A stretch of 64,000 nucleotides of DNA from Cylicocyclus nassatus (GCA_958299035.1 CATQJL010000223.1:50574302-50638301); one strand, 5' to 3'; numbered from the stretch's first letter, positions 36,801 to 48,312 are shown. Notes: generated by a model not told the origin, from the letters alone. Program-made: numbers and translations.

Positions 36801-39100
36801 GTGGTCCAAAACATGAATTTTAGTCTGAAAATCGGCGGCAAACACCGCACTTTTTCGAATAAAGTGCCTTTTTTGTATAAAATAATGTGAAATTTTTGGA
36901 TATTCAAGTAATCATTAGAAAGAGTTTGAAAAGCTCTTTCGAAAGGTATGCCATATGTCGAGGGACTATCAGCTGCAGCGGCCCAAATTCGGATGGCGTT
37001 CAAAAAAGTCTGTCTGACTTCTTTGAAGCGCCACTCGATGAAATCTCGGTGAGGTGCTGCAAGGTGCTGTCAAGATAACCTGCGAAGGTCACTTTATACA
37101 AAAGCGTTAAAAATACTGGGCGTTCATAGCTAATCAGAAAGAAATCTTGAAGAATGTTAAAAAAAATCAAGGTGCCCCATTACTTTTGGATCACCCTAAT
37201 AGATAGATAGATAGATAAACAGATTAGGTTAGATACTGTCTGATGACAGATTTTGAGTTAATTTATGAGTACTTTACAGGAGCGTCTGCTTTATAAAACC
37301 CCACTGCAAGTTTTTCACTTCAACCTTCATCGTACCATTTTATGTCTATAAACTGTTTTATGTCTATAAACTGTTTTATGTCTATAAACTCGCTTAAAAC
37401 AAAGTAACACATTTTGCTCAACGTTGAGAGGAAAATTATTGAAGTACCAGTTCGAGAAATAAAAAGACAAATGCTCACCTCCGCAATCCTTCGACTAGTT
37501 TTTCATACTCGTTCTGCAAGCGCTCAGAGTTTTCCGACTTCATTCGCTGAACGGCGGATTCTAGTCTAAACGTTTCTTATGAGCAAAAAGATTGAGATGA
37601 AACTTTTGACAAAAAAACTACGCTGCGCTATCAACTATACCTCAAAAAACATACGAGATGAGTTCTTGCGAAGCTTTCTCGATTTGCTTTTGTGAAACAG
37701 TGATGGACATAGATTCAATGCAGACATTGTCGATGTTATGAGCCTCATCGAACACCACACACGATCTGAAGAATTTGAGGAATTTGAATTATCTTCAAAT
37801 TATCTACAGATTACCTTCGACTGAAGTCTTTAGATACCAATTCCGCGATTTTTGGATCAAGAATGTAATGATAGGAATAAACTACGATTGTTGCACTCCT
37901 GATAGCTTCGCGTGATATAAAATAAGGACACAAACCACGCTCACGTCCAAATTGTTTGAGATCACTCTGTGACAGATTATGCAATCCATGCGACTGAACT
38001 TATATGATGAAATGCTTACCAAATTCCAGACACCGCTTGGAAGGGAGAAATGTTGTTGCGCTGATAGCTTCTCGAAAAATGGGCATGATGGAATGGAGGG
38101 ATCCAACTGACGTTTGGCACGAACAAAGCTAGCTGTAAGCCTCTGACAAGCACCATCGACAAGGGCTCCTTAAAATATTTCTGTTGAACACGTGACTAAC
38201 AGAACTTATCTGATCAACATGAAAACGTGATTGTCTGACTTGCATGAGGAAATGCCGAAAAAAAGTACATTAATCAATAACTTGTTTTCTTAACCGTCTT
38301 TTGAAGGTCTACAACCTGCAGAACTCAACAATTCAGCAACACCCTATGACTGGTGTTATGATGTGTCTATTGTGCACATAAATCTTCAGCCCAATTACTT
38401 ATGCCGTGCCTGGCCGATATCAACGAAAAAACATTTGTACTCATTTATGATGCTGAACGGAGCTTAGCTGGACTTTTAATGAAGTAAGAAGAAAGGAGAG
38501 AAATATGGCAGGTGAAATAAAAATACCTGACTGAACTACACTGTACACTCTTGCTTACCTTGCCTAAGCTGCCACACCGAGTCGTTAATGCAAAGATTTT
38601 TCCTCGCCGACATTGCAACAGCAACCATTGGAGGAGCACTCTGTGTTCAAAAAAAAATTTAGTAAAAATCTCTTCAGAGAAAGTATTACCGAAGTTTGTC
38701 GCTCGTAGTACTTGTACAGAGCACGCAGCTCCTCAACGCATTTTTCAATTTCGGGGATGGTTCGCGAACAGTATACCAGCTTATCTGAACAAGCCAACAT
38801 GAGGAAGAAATATCAAGAAAGTCAAGTAAGTCCATACCAAGGCGATCAGGGAACTTCCTCATGTACGCCACCACCAATGAAAGCAATGACACTGTCTTTC
38901 CTGTACCCGAAGGCATTTCCAGAAGGCAGTGTCCCTATAATTAGAGAGAGAGCTATACGATAATGAAAATAAGAAGAAGTTAGAGAAAATATCTTCACAC
39001 CTGAGCATCGAGGGCCTTCTTGACTTCTTGCATATACAGCACTTGCTCTGGATAAACATAGTCGTATGGAAAGTACACTTCCAAGCCGTCCACATCTATT
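33846..39100 (-). CDS. xpd-1: TFIIH DNA helicase subunit XPD/ERCC2 (first two codons not placed)
   Basis: 5'-3' helicase of TFIIH for nucleotide excision repair and promoter opening. Exons in transcription order: 39100-39001, 38934-38838, 38784-38690, 38640-38559, 38168-38020, 37993-37815, 37765-37655, 37565-37479, 36109-35947, 35887-35814, 35758-35641, 35594-35484, 35426-35283, 35136-34975, 34786-34704, 34651-34557, 34493-34397, 34339-34234, 34133-34024, 33972-33846. With a 5-nt first exon the product is 764 residues (human 760). Visible motifs: Walker A MPSGTGKT, with the lysine at residue 48 as in human XPD; four Fe-S cysteines (NLCIN, GACQR, PSCPF, GLCPY); the DEAH box [15 protein letters not shown]; and motif [16 protein letters not shown]. 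The stop follows ..VVEHVD. Exon 38168 uses an AAG 3' splice site. The 1.4-kb intron 36110-37478 contains a mariner-like insertion. The neighbours match C. elegans, where xpd-1 lies next to the phosphorylase kinase gamma gene. Confidence 0.95.
36328..37201. mobile_element. Mariner-family transposon remnant in an XPD intron (TTAGGGTGATCC ends)
   Basis: Left TTAGGGTGATCCAAAAGTAA, right TTACTTTTGGATCACCCTAA: a near-perfect 28-base inverted terminal repeat flanked by TA. 874 bases, shorter than a full mariner (about 1.3 kb). It contains a plus-strand fragment resembling a mariner helix-turn-helix. It explains the exceptional length of this XPD intron. Confidence 0.82.
36523..36708 (+). pseudogene. 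Mariner transposase N-terminal fragment (degenerate)
   Basis: The frame contains [19 protein letters not shown] residues (as read: [18 protein letters not shown]) followed by GFRTEDI. This resembles the mariner helix-turn-helix pattern (A-R-x-I-x-x-x-x-G-E-G-x-V, then W-F-x-x-F-R-x-G-D). The DDD catalytic core is not found downstream. It is a broken fragment, not a functional gene. Confidence 0.45.
37339..37393. repeat. Three 18-base tandem repeats in an XPD intron
   Basis: The unit TTTTATGTCTATAAACTG occurs three times in a row, the last truncated. A (ATAG)n tract sits at 37199-37216 at the edge of the mariner insertion. Confidence 0.7.
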
Positions 39101-40856
39101 CTGCAAAATGATAAGAAAATAATTCATCGAAGAGATCAAGACACCAAAATCTTCCTACGTCTTTATACTTACAGGTATGTTCTTAACTTTCTATAAATTC
39201 CAAAGAAGAGTCTTGAGCTGCAATTAAGTGGACGGGTTTGGCCGATCGTGACCGGTCAAGCACACAGCCGAAAAAATTCGGCGGATTTATCATTAGCAGG
39301 TCTCTTGTCTAGATAGCTTTCGGATCTTCGAGCACAACATTGTCTGGGGCTTCACCTTATACTTAGAATCGAAAGCGGGTCACCGTTAACCCCTCATTAC
39401 TACAATATGGTAAAAACAGAGAGTTCTGCGAATATCAAAGCATTATTCCCCAAGAAATTAAGAGGCGATGAGAACTACTACGAAGATCCACTTATTCTGA
39501 ATAAGCTCTGACTTTACCGTAAGGGATCTCAGACCGCGCACAAAGGCGCACAAAGGCGCACAAAGGCGCACGAAAGCGCATGAAGGCGCACGAAGGCGCA
39601 CAAAGGCCCCGTATGTTTGTCTTCATTATCGATCGCAAGCATTCGTGCGCCTTCATGCGCCTTCGTGCGCCTTTGTGTGCGGTCTGAACGATCCCTAATC
39701 CTTCCAAGTATACCGCAGCTGCGTATACCAATAGTCAAAAAAAAAAACAATTGCACAATCTAAACTACACACTTTGCGAATGGGTACAAAGTTATTTGCT
39801 GCATAAAAAAATAGCTGATCCTTTTCTGCTGTATGGTTGAGATGAAGACAGGCGATATGGTTCCTGAAGATCTGCGAAATGTGCTAGACAAAAGACAAGA
39901 GAATTACTAACGGTCTAATGTTCGTCGTGATTCTTGTGGGACAATCTATATGTTCTCCTACATATTGTCTATGGTTTTCAACAAGCACTTGTGCTTTAAG
40001 TCCACTCCTTTACGTTCATTCTCATCTTCATTCTGTTCAGTAACATAAGAATTTTGCGCATGAAGTGTGTGGGATGATTTGCATAGGGGGTACGGGAAAT
40101 GCGGAAGAGCGGAGAATCGGTTCAGAACAGAAAACAGTTCGTCCCTTGATAGGTGCCTCATAGCGCAAATGGTAGTCATAACTATATAACGTAGACAATT
40201 CATAAAACAGTCACCAGCAGCATGGACTTACGAAATATAATAGAAACCCTTACTTCATCGTTTCATTTGCTGTTGATAGTCAGGTAAGGCACTTCGTGTT
40301 ACGTCCAAGGAAGCGTAAATTTTATGCTGAAAATCAAAGCAGCAAAGTCTTCGCACTACAGCTTTTTCACGAGGTTTGACTGCAAGGTATTTAAATGTTG
40401 AAACATGGGTTCAAAGAGAGCAGCAACAGAAAGACGAAGCAATGCTTTAAGCATATCTAATTACAAAGAGTCACATTCTAGGTTCTATATACAACAATGA
40501 ATTTCTATGAGTTTTCTTGCGCTGAGAAGAAAACTTACGACATTCTCGCAAAGTTCATCAATCTTTCCACAGGATGAGTTCGAAACGGAGATGTTATTGT
40601 AATATATTGAGAATGAAGCATAAAGTTACTCAAAGAGTACACAATAACTGATCATCGAGAGACGCATAAGAGAGGTACCAAAATGTGAATAGTCCTAGGT
40701 GGAGAACGCTTTGCAGATGACATGATTATTTACGACTAATTGATAAAGAGTCTTACATCTAGAGTTATCACAACAGATAAAATATTTCATAGACTTGGCT
40801 TACACTGTAAAGTATATAATTTGAATAAGCTATGGATGATTTCTGAGATGGAAAAA
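39101..40856. other. XPD 5' region and spacer to phosphorylase kinase gamma
   Basis: It holds the missing XPD start (candidates at 39340 and 40543, see findings) and a foldback with 10-base tandem units (39522-39696). The rest is AT-rich sequence with no recognisable gene. The distance between the two same-strand genes is at most 1.8 kb and could be 314 bases if the upstream start is right. Confidence 0.5.
39522..39696. repeat. Foldback with mirrored 10-base tandem repeats
   Basis: Outer arms AGGGATCTCAGACCGCGCAC and GTGTGCGGTCTGAACGATCCCT are inverted. The left inner arm is six to seven tandem units of AGGCGCACAA; the right inner arm is three units of the reverse complement (GCGCCTTCRT). 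Confidence 0.8.
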
Positions 40857-43800
40857 TTAGGCTTCCACCTTCTTGTACTTTGGACGAGGATGGTTAGCAA
40901 AGAGCATATCTCTTGAGTAGTAGAAACCGCGATTGACCCAGTGTCCATAAACCGAAAACATCGCGGATTCAGCCTCGTGTCGAATCTGCAAAAAAAATAC
41001 ATGATTCTCTTTCAGATCCCATATAGAACAGAACAAAAAATATCGAAAGACAGCCGAGGTTTGAGTATTGGGGGCCCAAAAAAATTTTTCGCAGAGGACT
41101 GGCGAGAAAAAGTCAAGTACCCTAATTTCACGCGTACAAGGCGCGGGGTGGTCCTAGCTTTCATCGAGTTGCTCAGCCGCTCCAACGTGTTTTAAAAAGC
41201 GATCCTTATGCCGCACGATTTGTCAGGCAAAACGCAGCACGGTATGGGGTTCCTTTGGTTGCGAAGTCCTTTGCCGTGTTCGGGCTGGTCGATGAAAGCT
41301 AGGACCACCCCGCGCCTTGTACGCGTGAAATTAGGGTAAATTTCGGAGGCTCTCGAATGACTCAGAAGTAAAAAAGTCTTCTACACAATGCTGAAACTCC
41401 TGTAGACCTTTTCAAAGACTATCTCCTACGGCCTATCGAAGGAATGTTAAAACCGAACATTCAAAGAAGGCATTTCAAGACTAGTGACAAAGCACTCAAG
41501 CCAGAATGAAGGAGATTCTGATGGTAGCTTACTCATGTGAATGACATTTACTAATTTGTGTGGTCAATATTATAGAGATCGATTTAACATTGCCGTAAAC
41601 GATGTAGGACTACAACCAAACTCACATCGCGGTCTCTGAAGGGGCGCTTCCTGAGGGATTCTCTGTCGACAACTGATTTGAGGTATTTGTATTTTTGAAG
41701 CCGGCAAAAGAACCGTACCAAGACAATCGCCTTAAAGAAGTGTCATTTGTACATAAAAGCATGCAATTTGGAATCATGATGAATAGAATGATGGCAATCG
41801 TAGCTCACCTGTTTGAACAATTTGCGCATGTCTGGCTTGTTAGTGACTTCACCGGCAGGATTCATCCAAGGCATGAGCAAACATTTTTCGGATGTCAAAC
41901 GTTGCGCCACGGGAACAGTCAGCAGTCCAGAGATCTGTACAGCGATACGATAGTACGAAAAGCGACAAGAGACACAAAAAGATGCACTTTAAATTCTCGT
42001 GGGTAGATGGTGAATGTCGAGTAAGTGTGAGTATGGAACAAAGAACAACACTCTAACAAGGGAATGGTCAGAAATCGAAGTGGCCATTTCAGACAAGCTG
42101 GGTACCATTAGATAAAGCATGAAGCGCTCACTCTAAATCTCTCTTCCTTACCTGCTTATCGCTTCTCTGGACGAAGCTATAAGCCATTAAAGACCATTAT
42201 TTTGCTAAGAAATTATGCGTGAAATTGAAAATTTAGCCGTACAGAGCCACGTTCGCCTCAATGCTGGGCGAAAACATGCAGCTAGCTTACTTAAAATTTT
42301 TGAAGCCAGTAGCTGAGCTAAAAGTGCAACAATGTGCTCAATTTCGTTGTTTTTATGTATGATTTTTTCACAATAAAACCGCTTGTGGCTCCGTTCACAG
42401 AAGCGGGAAGCAGATAAGGAAGACAGATTCGAAGTCAGTGTTTTATACTGCATCCAATGATATACAGCTCCTTTGGTTCGGCCACTTCGACTTCTGACCA
42501 TTCCCTTGTAAGCATTTTTTGTGCAAAACTCATCGGCTTAGGCAAGCAACATATTATACAAAATCACTAAAAAAAACTAACGAGATCCTTTGCTTCCTGA
42601 GTGATGGTTGACCATTGCTCGGCTCTGAACTCATATCGTCCCTCTTGAATCATTCGCATCATGATGAGCTGCCTAAAAACAATTTTCTTGAGCAATTTCT
42701 CAAAAATCCTAGTCCCTGATTCTTCTCTCCAGTGGCACAGTTTTAGCTTGAAGATACTTTTACCGATGTTGTGACCATTTGTCAATATATAAGGTGTCTA
42801 AAAAATGTGGCGAACGTTCATCGTTAACAATTCTCTTGTTCACAATTGTTGCAAAGGTGTACTAAGAATAGAATGCGATTTTTTTACTACATGATGAAGG
42901 CTTCGGATCAACCTCATGCTGTTTCGACATATGATCTATCTATTTTTTGGGTGAAAGAATGAGAAAAAATCTCAAAAAAAAAATGGGAATATAACAGATG
43001 TCACATCCACTACGTCCACAACAGGAAAAACTCAACTTCTGTGATAAAATGGGGCATAACCCGCCAATAGAGTGTACATAATAACTCCAAGGGCCCATTC
43101 ATCTACAGCAAATGAATAGCCGGGAGCATCCTCATACATCTGACACCTCAGTATCTCAGGCGATAAGTAGCCAGGAGTTCCGCATAGGTCTGAAAGTTGA
43201 ACATGAAAATTGGGCGATGGCCTTTCGCTCAATCAAAATAAAGCTTCTATCTGCAAACTAAACACACCTCTTAAAGTTTCACCCTTCTTCAGCCGCGTTG
43301 CAAACCCGAAGTCGGAGATCACGATCCTTTCATCATCAATGCACAGGATATTTTCGAGCTTTAAGTCTCGGTGGACAATGCCTCGACTGTGCATGTAAGC
43401 TACACCGTCAAACAACTGCCGCATCAATTTTCTTGCCTAATATGCAAAAAGTTTATGAGAACTCAATCAAAGAAGATGATTCCAACTTTTTTCTCCGAGA
43501 CGGTGACCGTGCTGTTCAACTGGTCAAAAAGCTCTCCCTTTGGTGCCATTTCGAAAACGGCGAAGAGGAAAGAAGGTGTAACGTAGAAGTCATGGATAGT
43601 GACTGAAAATTAACGATGATACATCATGGATTCCAGACAACAAAGACATTTAGCTCTCATAGTGCAGCTGACTTTGCAAGAAGCAAGGAAATGATAAAGC
43701 CAGTATCAGCTGTCACTAACATAGTGAGTGAAATCACCGTACCGGCTTGTTTAGTGTATAATTGAGCCGAAAACTCACTAATGGAAGGGTGGTCGGATAT

Positions 43801-44196
43801 TTGTCGCAGAATTTCCACTTCCGATATCGTTTCATCTCTCAAACGTCGTGCATCTTGCTAGAATACCGGGAATTGACAGAGAAGACCTCAAAAATAAGAC
43901 TTACTTCCGTTTGCTTCTCTGTGGAAACATCAACTACTTTGACTGCATAGCACTGTCCAGTAGACTTCTCTACGCATTTCCGCACAGTGGAAGCGAGGCC
44001 TCTCCCCAGCACCTCCAAAGAGATTGCAAGAAATGACGAAGTGATAGATATCAGAAAGGATACTATCGCAAAAGAAAAACAGAAATACCTCTTTAGATTC
44101 GTAAATGGCATAAAAACTACGATCTTCTGAGGAAGGAGACGCTTCGGTGGCTCCATCTTGATCATCCGTAGAACCTAAATTCAGCTTTAAAACCAT
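40857..44196 (-). CDS. PHKG: Phosphorylase b kinase gamma catalytic subunit
   Basis: Catalytic subunit of phosphorylase kinase, which activates glycogen phosphorylase. Exons in transcription order: 44196-44089, 44012-43905, 43857-43779, 43602-43487, 43436-43268, 43189-43037, 42672 (or 42715)-42582, 41934-41809, 41730-41626, 40985-40857. The longer form of exon 7 gives 408 residues (human 387-406). Kinase motifs are intact: GRG loop (39-41), YAVK with Lys61, HRDLKLEN (Asp161), DFG (179-181), [25 protein letters not shown]. The C-terminal regulatory part is recognisable ([17 protein letters not shown]), which separates it from other CaMK-group kinases. Exon 6/7 is odd: the conserved join HR-R-QLIMMR does not fit GT-AG in frame, and the in-frame canonical splice adds 14 residues. 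Exons 2 and 9 use GAG and AAG 3' splice sites. An in-frame ATG 51 bases upstream (44247) is an alternative start. A MITE sits in the intron 41935-42581. Confidence 0.92.
41118..41338. mobile_element. Near-palindromic 221-base MITE, TACCCTAATTTCACGCG ends
   Basis: Left TACCCTAATTTCACGCGTAC, right GTACGCGTGAAATTAGGGTA. Roughly 50 bases of each arm are perfect mirror images (through CCTAGCTTTCATCGA). It lies in the last phosphorylase kinase gamma intron. A half copy (left arm only) starts near 44923. Confidence 0.85.
42056..42509. mobile_element. MITE, ACAAGGGA family, copy 3, in a phosphorylase kinase gamma intron
   Basis: Left ACAAGGGAATGGTCAGAAAT, right ATTTCTGACCATTCCCTTGT style end (given strand: TCTGACCATTCCCTTGT). 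The TCGAAGTGGCC / GGCCACTTCGA blocks match the other copies. 454 bases; no frame. Confidence 0.8.
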
Positions 44197-44640
44197 ATTT
44201 CGACAAGAAAACGGCGTTTTGAATAAAAGTTGCACAATAAGCACCATGGCAAATCAAGATTCTTATCAAAGATTCACATTATTACGAAGGCACACCATTG
44301 CAACCTCCCGAAGATACTCGTTTTTATTATGCTGATAAACATCCTGCAGCCGAAATCTGCGAGAGAAGCATCCTGATAGCACTTAAAGGCGTTAAAAGTC
44401 TCATCAACCTTAGATGCCTTACAAAATACAACTGCCACGCGCACCCGAGTAGGAGACTAAATGTGCCAACAGGCTCCACCCCGCCCGAAGCTGGAACAGT
44501 TTTGCAGTGCCTGCAGTATGCATGGCAGCGTGGCCTGTGGCAGATGCTCGGTTGGGACCACCCCCTTTCGGCGACGTATACCAATAGGCACAGGCCATAC
44601 TGATCCTCTTGATCCGCTTCGTCAAAAACGCGCGCTTACT

Positions 44641-44924
44641 AATTTGTCATTTGGCGTCGCGTACAGCAAATTTGCGCAGCCATAAGAACTTATTCTTATA
44701 CAGTCTGCCCCAAACAGGATCAAGCCGAACCCTCAGCGTAAATTTGCGCGCTCGCAGCGCTAAGCGTTTGCGCTGCATATGCGCGCTGTCGGAGAGAGCA
44801 AAAGGATTGACGAAGAAGCAGGCCGTGGGCGTGACCGCAAAACTCTAGCGATGCGGATTCCCGCCATGCCAATTTTGGCCTGATTGGGATTGGGGCAGAC
44901 TGTATACGCGACGCCAAACAAATT
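44641..44924. mobile_element. Foldback element, ATTTGGCGTCGCGTA ends
   Basis: Left AATTTGTCATTTGGCGTCGC GTAC, later CTTATACAGTCTGCCCCAAA; right TTGGGGCAGACTGTATACGC followed by GACGCCAAACAAATT. The outer and inner blocks are inverted. The TTTGGCGYCGCGTA phrase recurs in the foldback near 48910-48990. Confidence 0.65.
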
Positions 44925-46262
44925 ACCCTAATTTCACGCGTACAAAGCGCACCTTTTTCGATTTTTGACTTAGCCCCTCAGCCGCTTTAAATTATTTCGG
45001 AGAGCAATCCTTATGCCGTACGATTCTTTCGAAGCGCTAGAAGCTGCTTACAAAACGACAGCGTCGCATCCTTTTCGCACATATTTTTTGAATTTTGAGA
45101 AAAGTTCCCGTTACAACATACTATACAATGTTGAAAACAACACGGTAGTTGACCGAAACTTTCTTGAGAGAATAGTGAATGCCTACAGTCGTTCGCGCCG
45201 GCTAGCGCTGGTGTTCAAGGCACGGCGCGGAGTTAGATTTTATAAGGCCTATACCTACAGTCACGCAGATTTTCTGCCTATATGATGGGTGTCATGATAA
45301 GACAATCTGCTTATTATGGTGTTTTTTCTGCTAATCTATATATAAAACTCAAAAATTGTCAGTTTGGAGGGTATGTGCGTTATAGAAACGCGCGCCACTT
45401 AACCGATTCAGCTGAAACTTTGCACACATATGTTTTCGACCCTTGCGCAGATGATAGGCTACTTTTTGCGGCGATTCGTTGGGTCCTTCTATCGATTTAT
45501 TGATTTGTTTACATTTTCCTGAGGAATTGAAGGGTTATCATGTTCAATCAAGCATTTTCCATACTCATGTAAAAGAGGGCGGTGAAGCTCATTTTCACCT
45601 CAAGATCGCGAGGATGCGGTTTCCAAGCGGACGTCCCAAGGTAAGTCATCCATACCATATAGAGCGGAGGGGGGGGGGGCTCGCAGTGTGATGAACCATG
45701 GCCCGGGCTGGACCGGGAAAGCCAGCTTGTAATAATAATACTTGGCCGATTAGCTGCTTCAGCAGGATGCGCGCGACCAGTCATTTGATGTCACATTGGA
45801 GGGAAATCAAATAGGCGTCCACGGTCAACTTGCTGCGGAAGTGGCCGGCGTCACAGGCGCAGCTATTCCACGCGCAATTTAGCCGCATTTTCTCAGCACG
45901 GCAGCACATCATAAATGGGCGTTAGAGTAGCGGATCGTCCTGCAGAAACGGCGCATTCACTGTTATTTAATGTCATGTTGGAGTAAAAATAAGTCGGCGT
46001 CCGCGAATGCTCCACAAAAGCATATTCTTAATGATGAGGTCTATCATTCTGCTGTTGTTGCGAGTGTTGCAAACGCCGCTTCGATTTCCGTCCAACATAC
46101 ACCAAACGACATCAGCTTATTAGTTGCGCAGCGCCCTGCTGAAGCAGACAAACGGGTAGAGAAACGAATTTCGCCAGTTTGAATCCGTGGATTACTGGTC
46201 CTCCAACGACATGCAACAATATAGCAAAAAGACCACCCGGAGTTCTTCCCCAACCCTCCGCT

Positions 46263-46470
46263 TAAGGCCCCGGTCAGACTTCACGCGACTTGATCGTCGC
46301 GATCTAATCGCCAAGATTTCCATTCATTTTCATTTCACGTTCAAAAATTTCGGTCTGGAAAAGTATCACAACCGAATGCAAGTTGATCGGCATGGAATGA
46401 TGTTGTAACAGTTGTCTCGTCGCGACTCAGTCGCGACGATCAAATCGCGTGAAGTCTGCCCGGGGCCTAA
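46263..46470. mobile_element. Foldback element, TTAAGGCCCCGGTCAGACTTC ends
   Basis: Left AGGCCCCGGTCAGACTTCAC GCGACTTGATCGTCGCGA; right TCGCGACGATCAAATCGCGT GAAGTCTGCCCGGGGCCT. Diverged fragments of the same family lie at 57370-57425 and 57810-58040. Confidence 0.78.
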
Positions 46471-46714
46471 CACGTTGACGACCGAGCCATTTTTGACCAC
46501 CTCAAAATGGCTGATGAACTACGGCTGCGGTTTGGGCTGTTTAACAGCTACCGCAATGCCGTGTGTTCTATATGACAACCAGGCCACCAGTGTTATTACT
46601 GCATAGAAGTTACCTGAGAAATTTTCGTTTACACATGATAAATTGATGCACGAAAGTGCTACAAGGTGGTCAGGGCGTGCATACGCGCGGATACACACGG
46701 TCGTCAACGTGTTA
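46468..46714. mobile_element. MITE, TTAACACRTTGACGACC family, copy 2
   Basis: Left TAACACGTTGACGACCGAG, right CGGTCGTCAACGTGTTA. Its left end abuts the foldback at 46263-46470 with shared TAA, suggesting one element inserted at the edge of another. Confidence 0.8.
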
Positions 46715-48121
46715 ATCCACTTCGCTATTATCAAGTAATTGACCAATAGCCAAGTGGATGAAATGGATTAAGTAGTATCCGCTTCGCTCTTGATCAGTTC
46801 ACTGATTTGAACAATAGCAAAGCGGATCAAATGGATAATGGCGTGTGCCCGAGTATATTATAGTAGTAATCTTGGCGAGGAGTGGGGCTTTGGCAACAAC
46901 AAATTTACGAAAGTTCCATCCCCAACGGCTCAACATGCCCCCCCCCATGAAGAACAAAAACGAAGAGGCGGCGGGTTTTGGAAATTCTGGGAAGTTCGCC
47001 AGACTTCTCGCAGGATCTTCAGTTCTGAAGGGGCGTGGTGAAGTCATGCCAGCCATTTCAATTTTTTGCATAATTTCGCCTAAAAATCAATACAATTACT
47101 GGGTATTGGGTCGGTGGAGAGCTTGCATAATTTTGATTTCGGGACGGTATCGCCAGACGGTATGGAGCCCTGTCCCATACACTTTTCACTATCCCACAGT
47201 TCTCGCTGGATTCTACATGTACTCATCTATAGGCCGAATTTACTACGCACGAACAAACAGACATATTCCCGATACACTTTACGTTGAGAAAGATTGCCGT
47301 TGATATCATCATTTGTAACTCAGTATGGTATTGTACAAGATGCGCGCTACTTCACGAGTCTGATCAAAGGATGTAAATTTTTAGAGATTTCTCCATATTT
47401 TTCCCTTTTTTGCTTGACTGGATCAAATGACAGTAAATGTTTTAAAGAATTACGCTAACAGAACCCTAACTAAGAATTTCTAATCATGATTAATCACTCT
47501 TCAGGAGTCGTCGGCTGCAACATACTTCGTGCAGACTCAGACATTGGATGCAACTTTGAATAAAACGTCGATCGAAAATGTTTTCGTTTATATGGGCTGA
47601 TCCTTCCAGAGATTTCGAAAATGCAGCTTCAAAGCCCGAAAACATTGAGGACGGGCTTTTTAAATGCTAAGTTCATCCTTGTACGTATGGACACTGAGTC
47701 CACCAAAGCTGAGGTTCAGCCTTATAAAACCTTATGGTCCTGAGGTGTGTGCTATGCGCAATCGGGCTTCCAATTCACCAATTGGCGTCCATGTCAAAGC
47801 TTCTGAAGCGTTTTCTCGCTTCCTAAGCGAAAAGATGCACATCAATTGGCAAGAACTTTATCAAGATGGTCTGGTCAACTATGTTAAAGGGCTTTGCCAG
47901 ATCGTGGGTCTGTGGGTTTGTAGCCACTTTGCAAGATGCCGAAGCCTCAAACCAATCAAAGGTACCGTCCACGCAAATTCTCGACTTCCATGTTTTTGCC
48001 GCTTCCGGGCCTTCTGTAGGCACTGATTTCGAATATGGAGTCGAGAATCCGCAAAATCGTAACAAACCCCGTTTGGTACATATGCGTCAGACCAAGCGAC
48101 TGTTTGGTAGGTTCCAGACTA

Positions 48122-48298
48122 AGGTAGGTGCCAGAGTAAGCGAATATTTTGTTCAAGTTGGGGTCCCGCGCAGATCTGGCGTTACTAATCATTGTGGCAC
48201 AACGCCAAGTTGGCATTATGCCACAATGATTAGTGATGCCAGTTCTGCGCGGGACCCCAACTTGAACAAAATATTCGCTTACTCTGGCACCTACCTAA
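48122..48298. repeat. Foldback 1 of a five-member cluster
   Basis: Near-perfect 177-base hairpin. Left arm GGTAGGTGCCAGAGTAAGCG AATATTTTGTTC, right arm GAACAAAATATTCGCTTACT CTGGCACCTACC. An inner hairpin is built from ATCATTGTGGCA / TGCCACAATGAT. Confidence 0.88.
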
Positions 48299-48312
48299 GC
48301 GCATATTTTGTT

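Noticed and set aside
39336..39340. ATGTT as the definite XPD start
   Set aside because: Phase and length fit, but the donor GTGCTC is weak and a better candidate exists at 40543, so I left the start open.
39492..39756. Repetitive CAFVRL-type frames
   Set aside because: Direct translation of the AGGCGCACAA tandem units inside a foldback.
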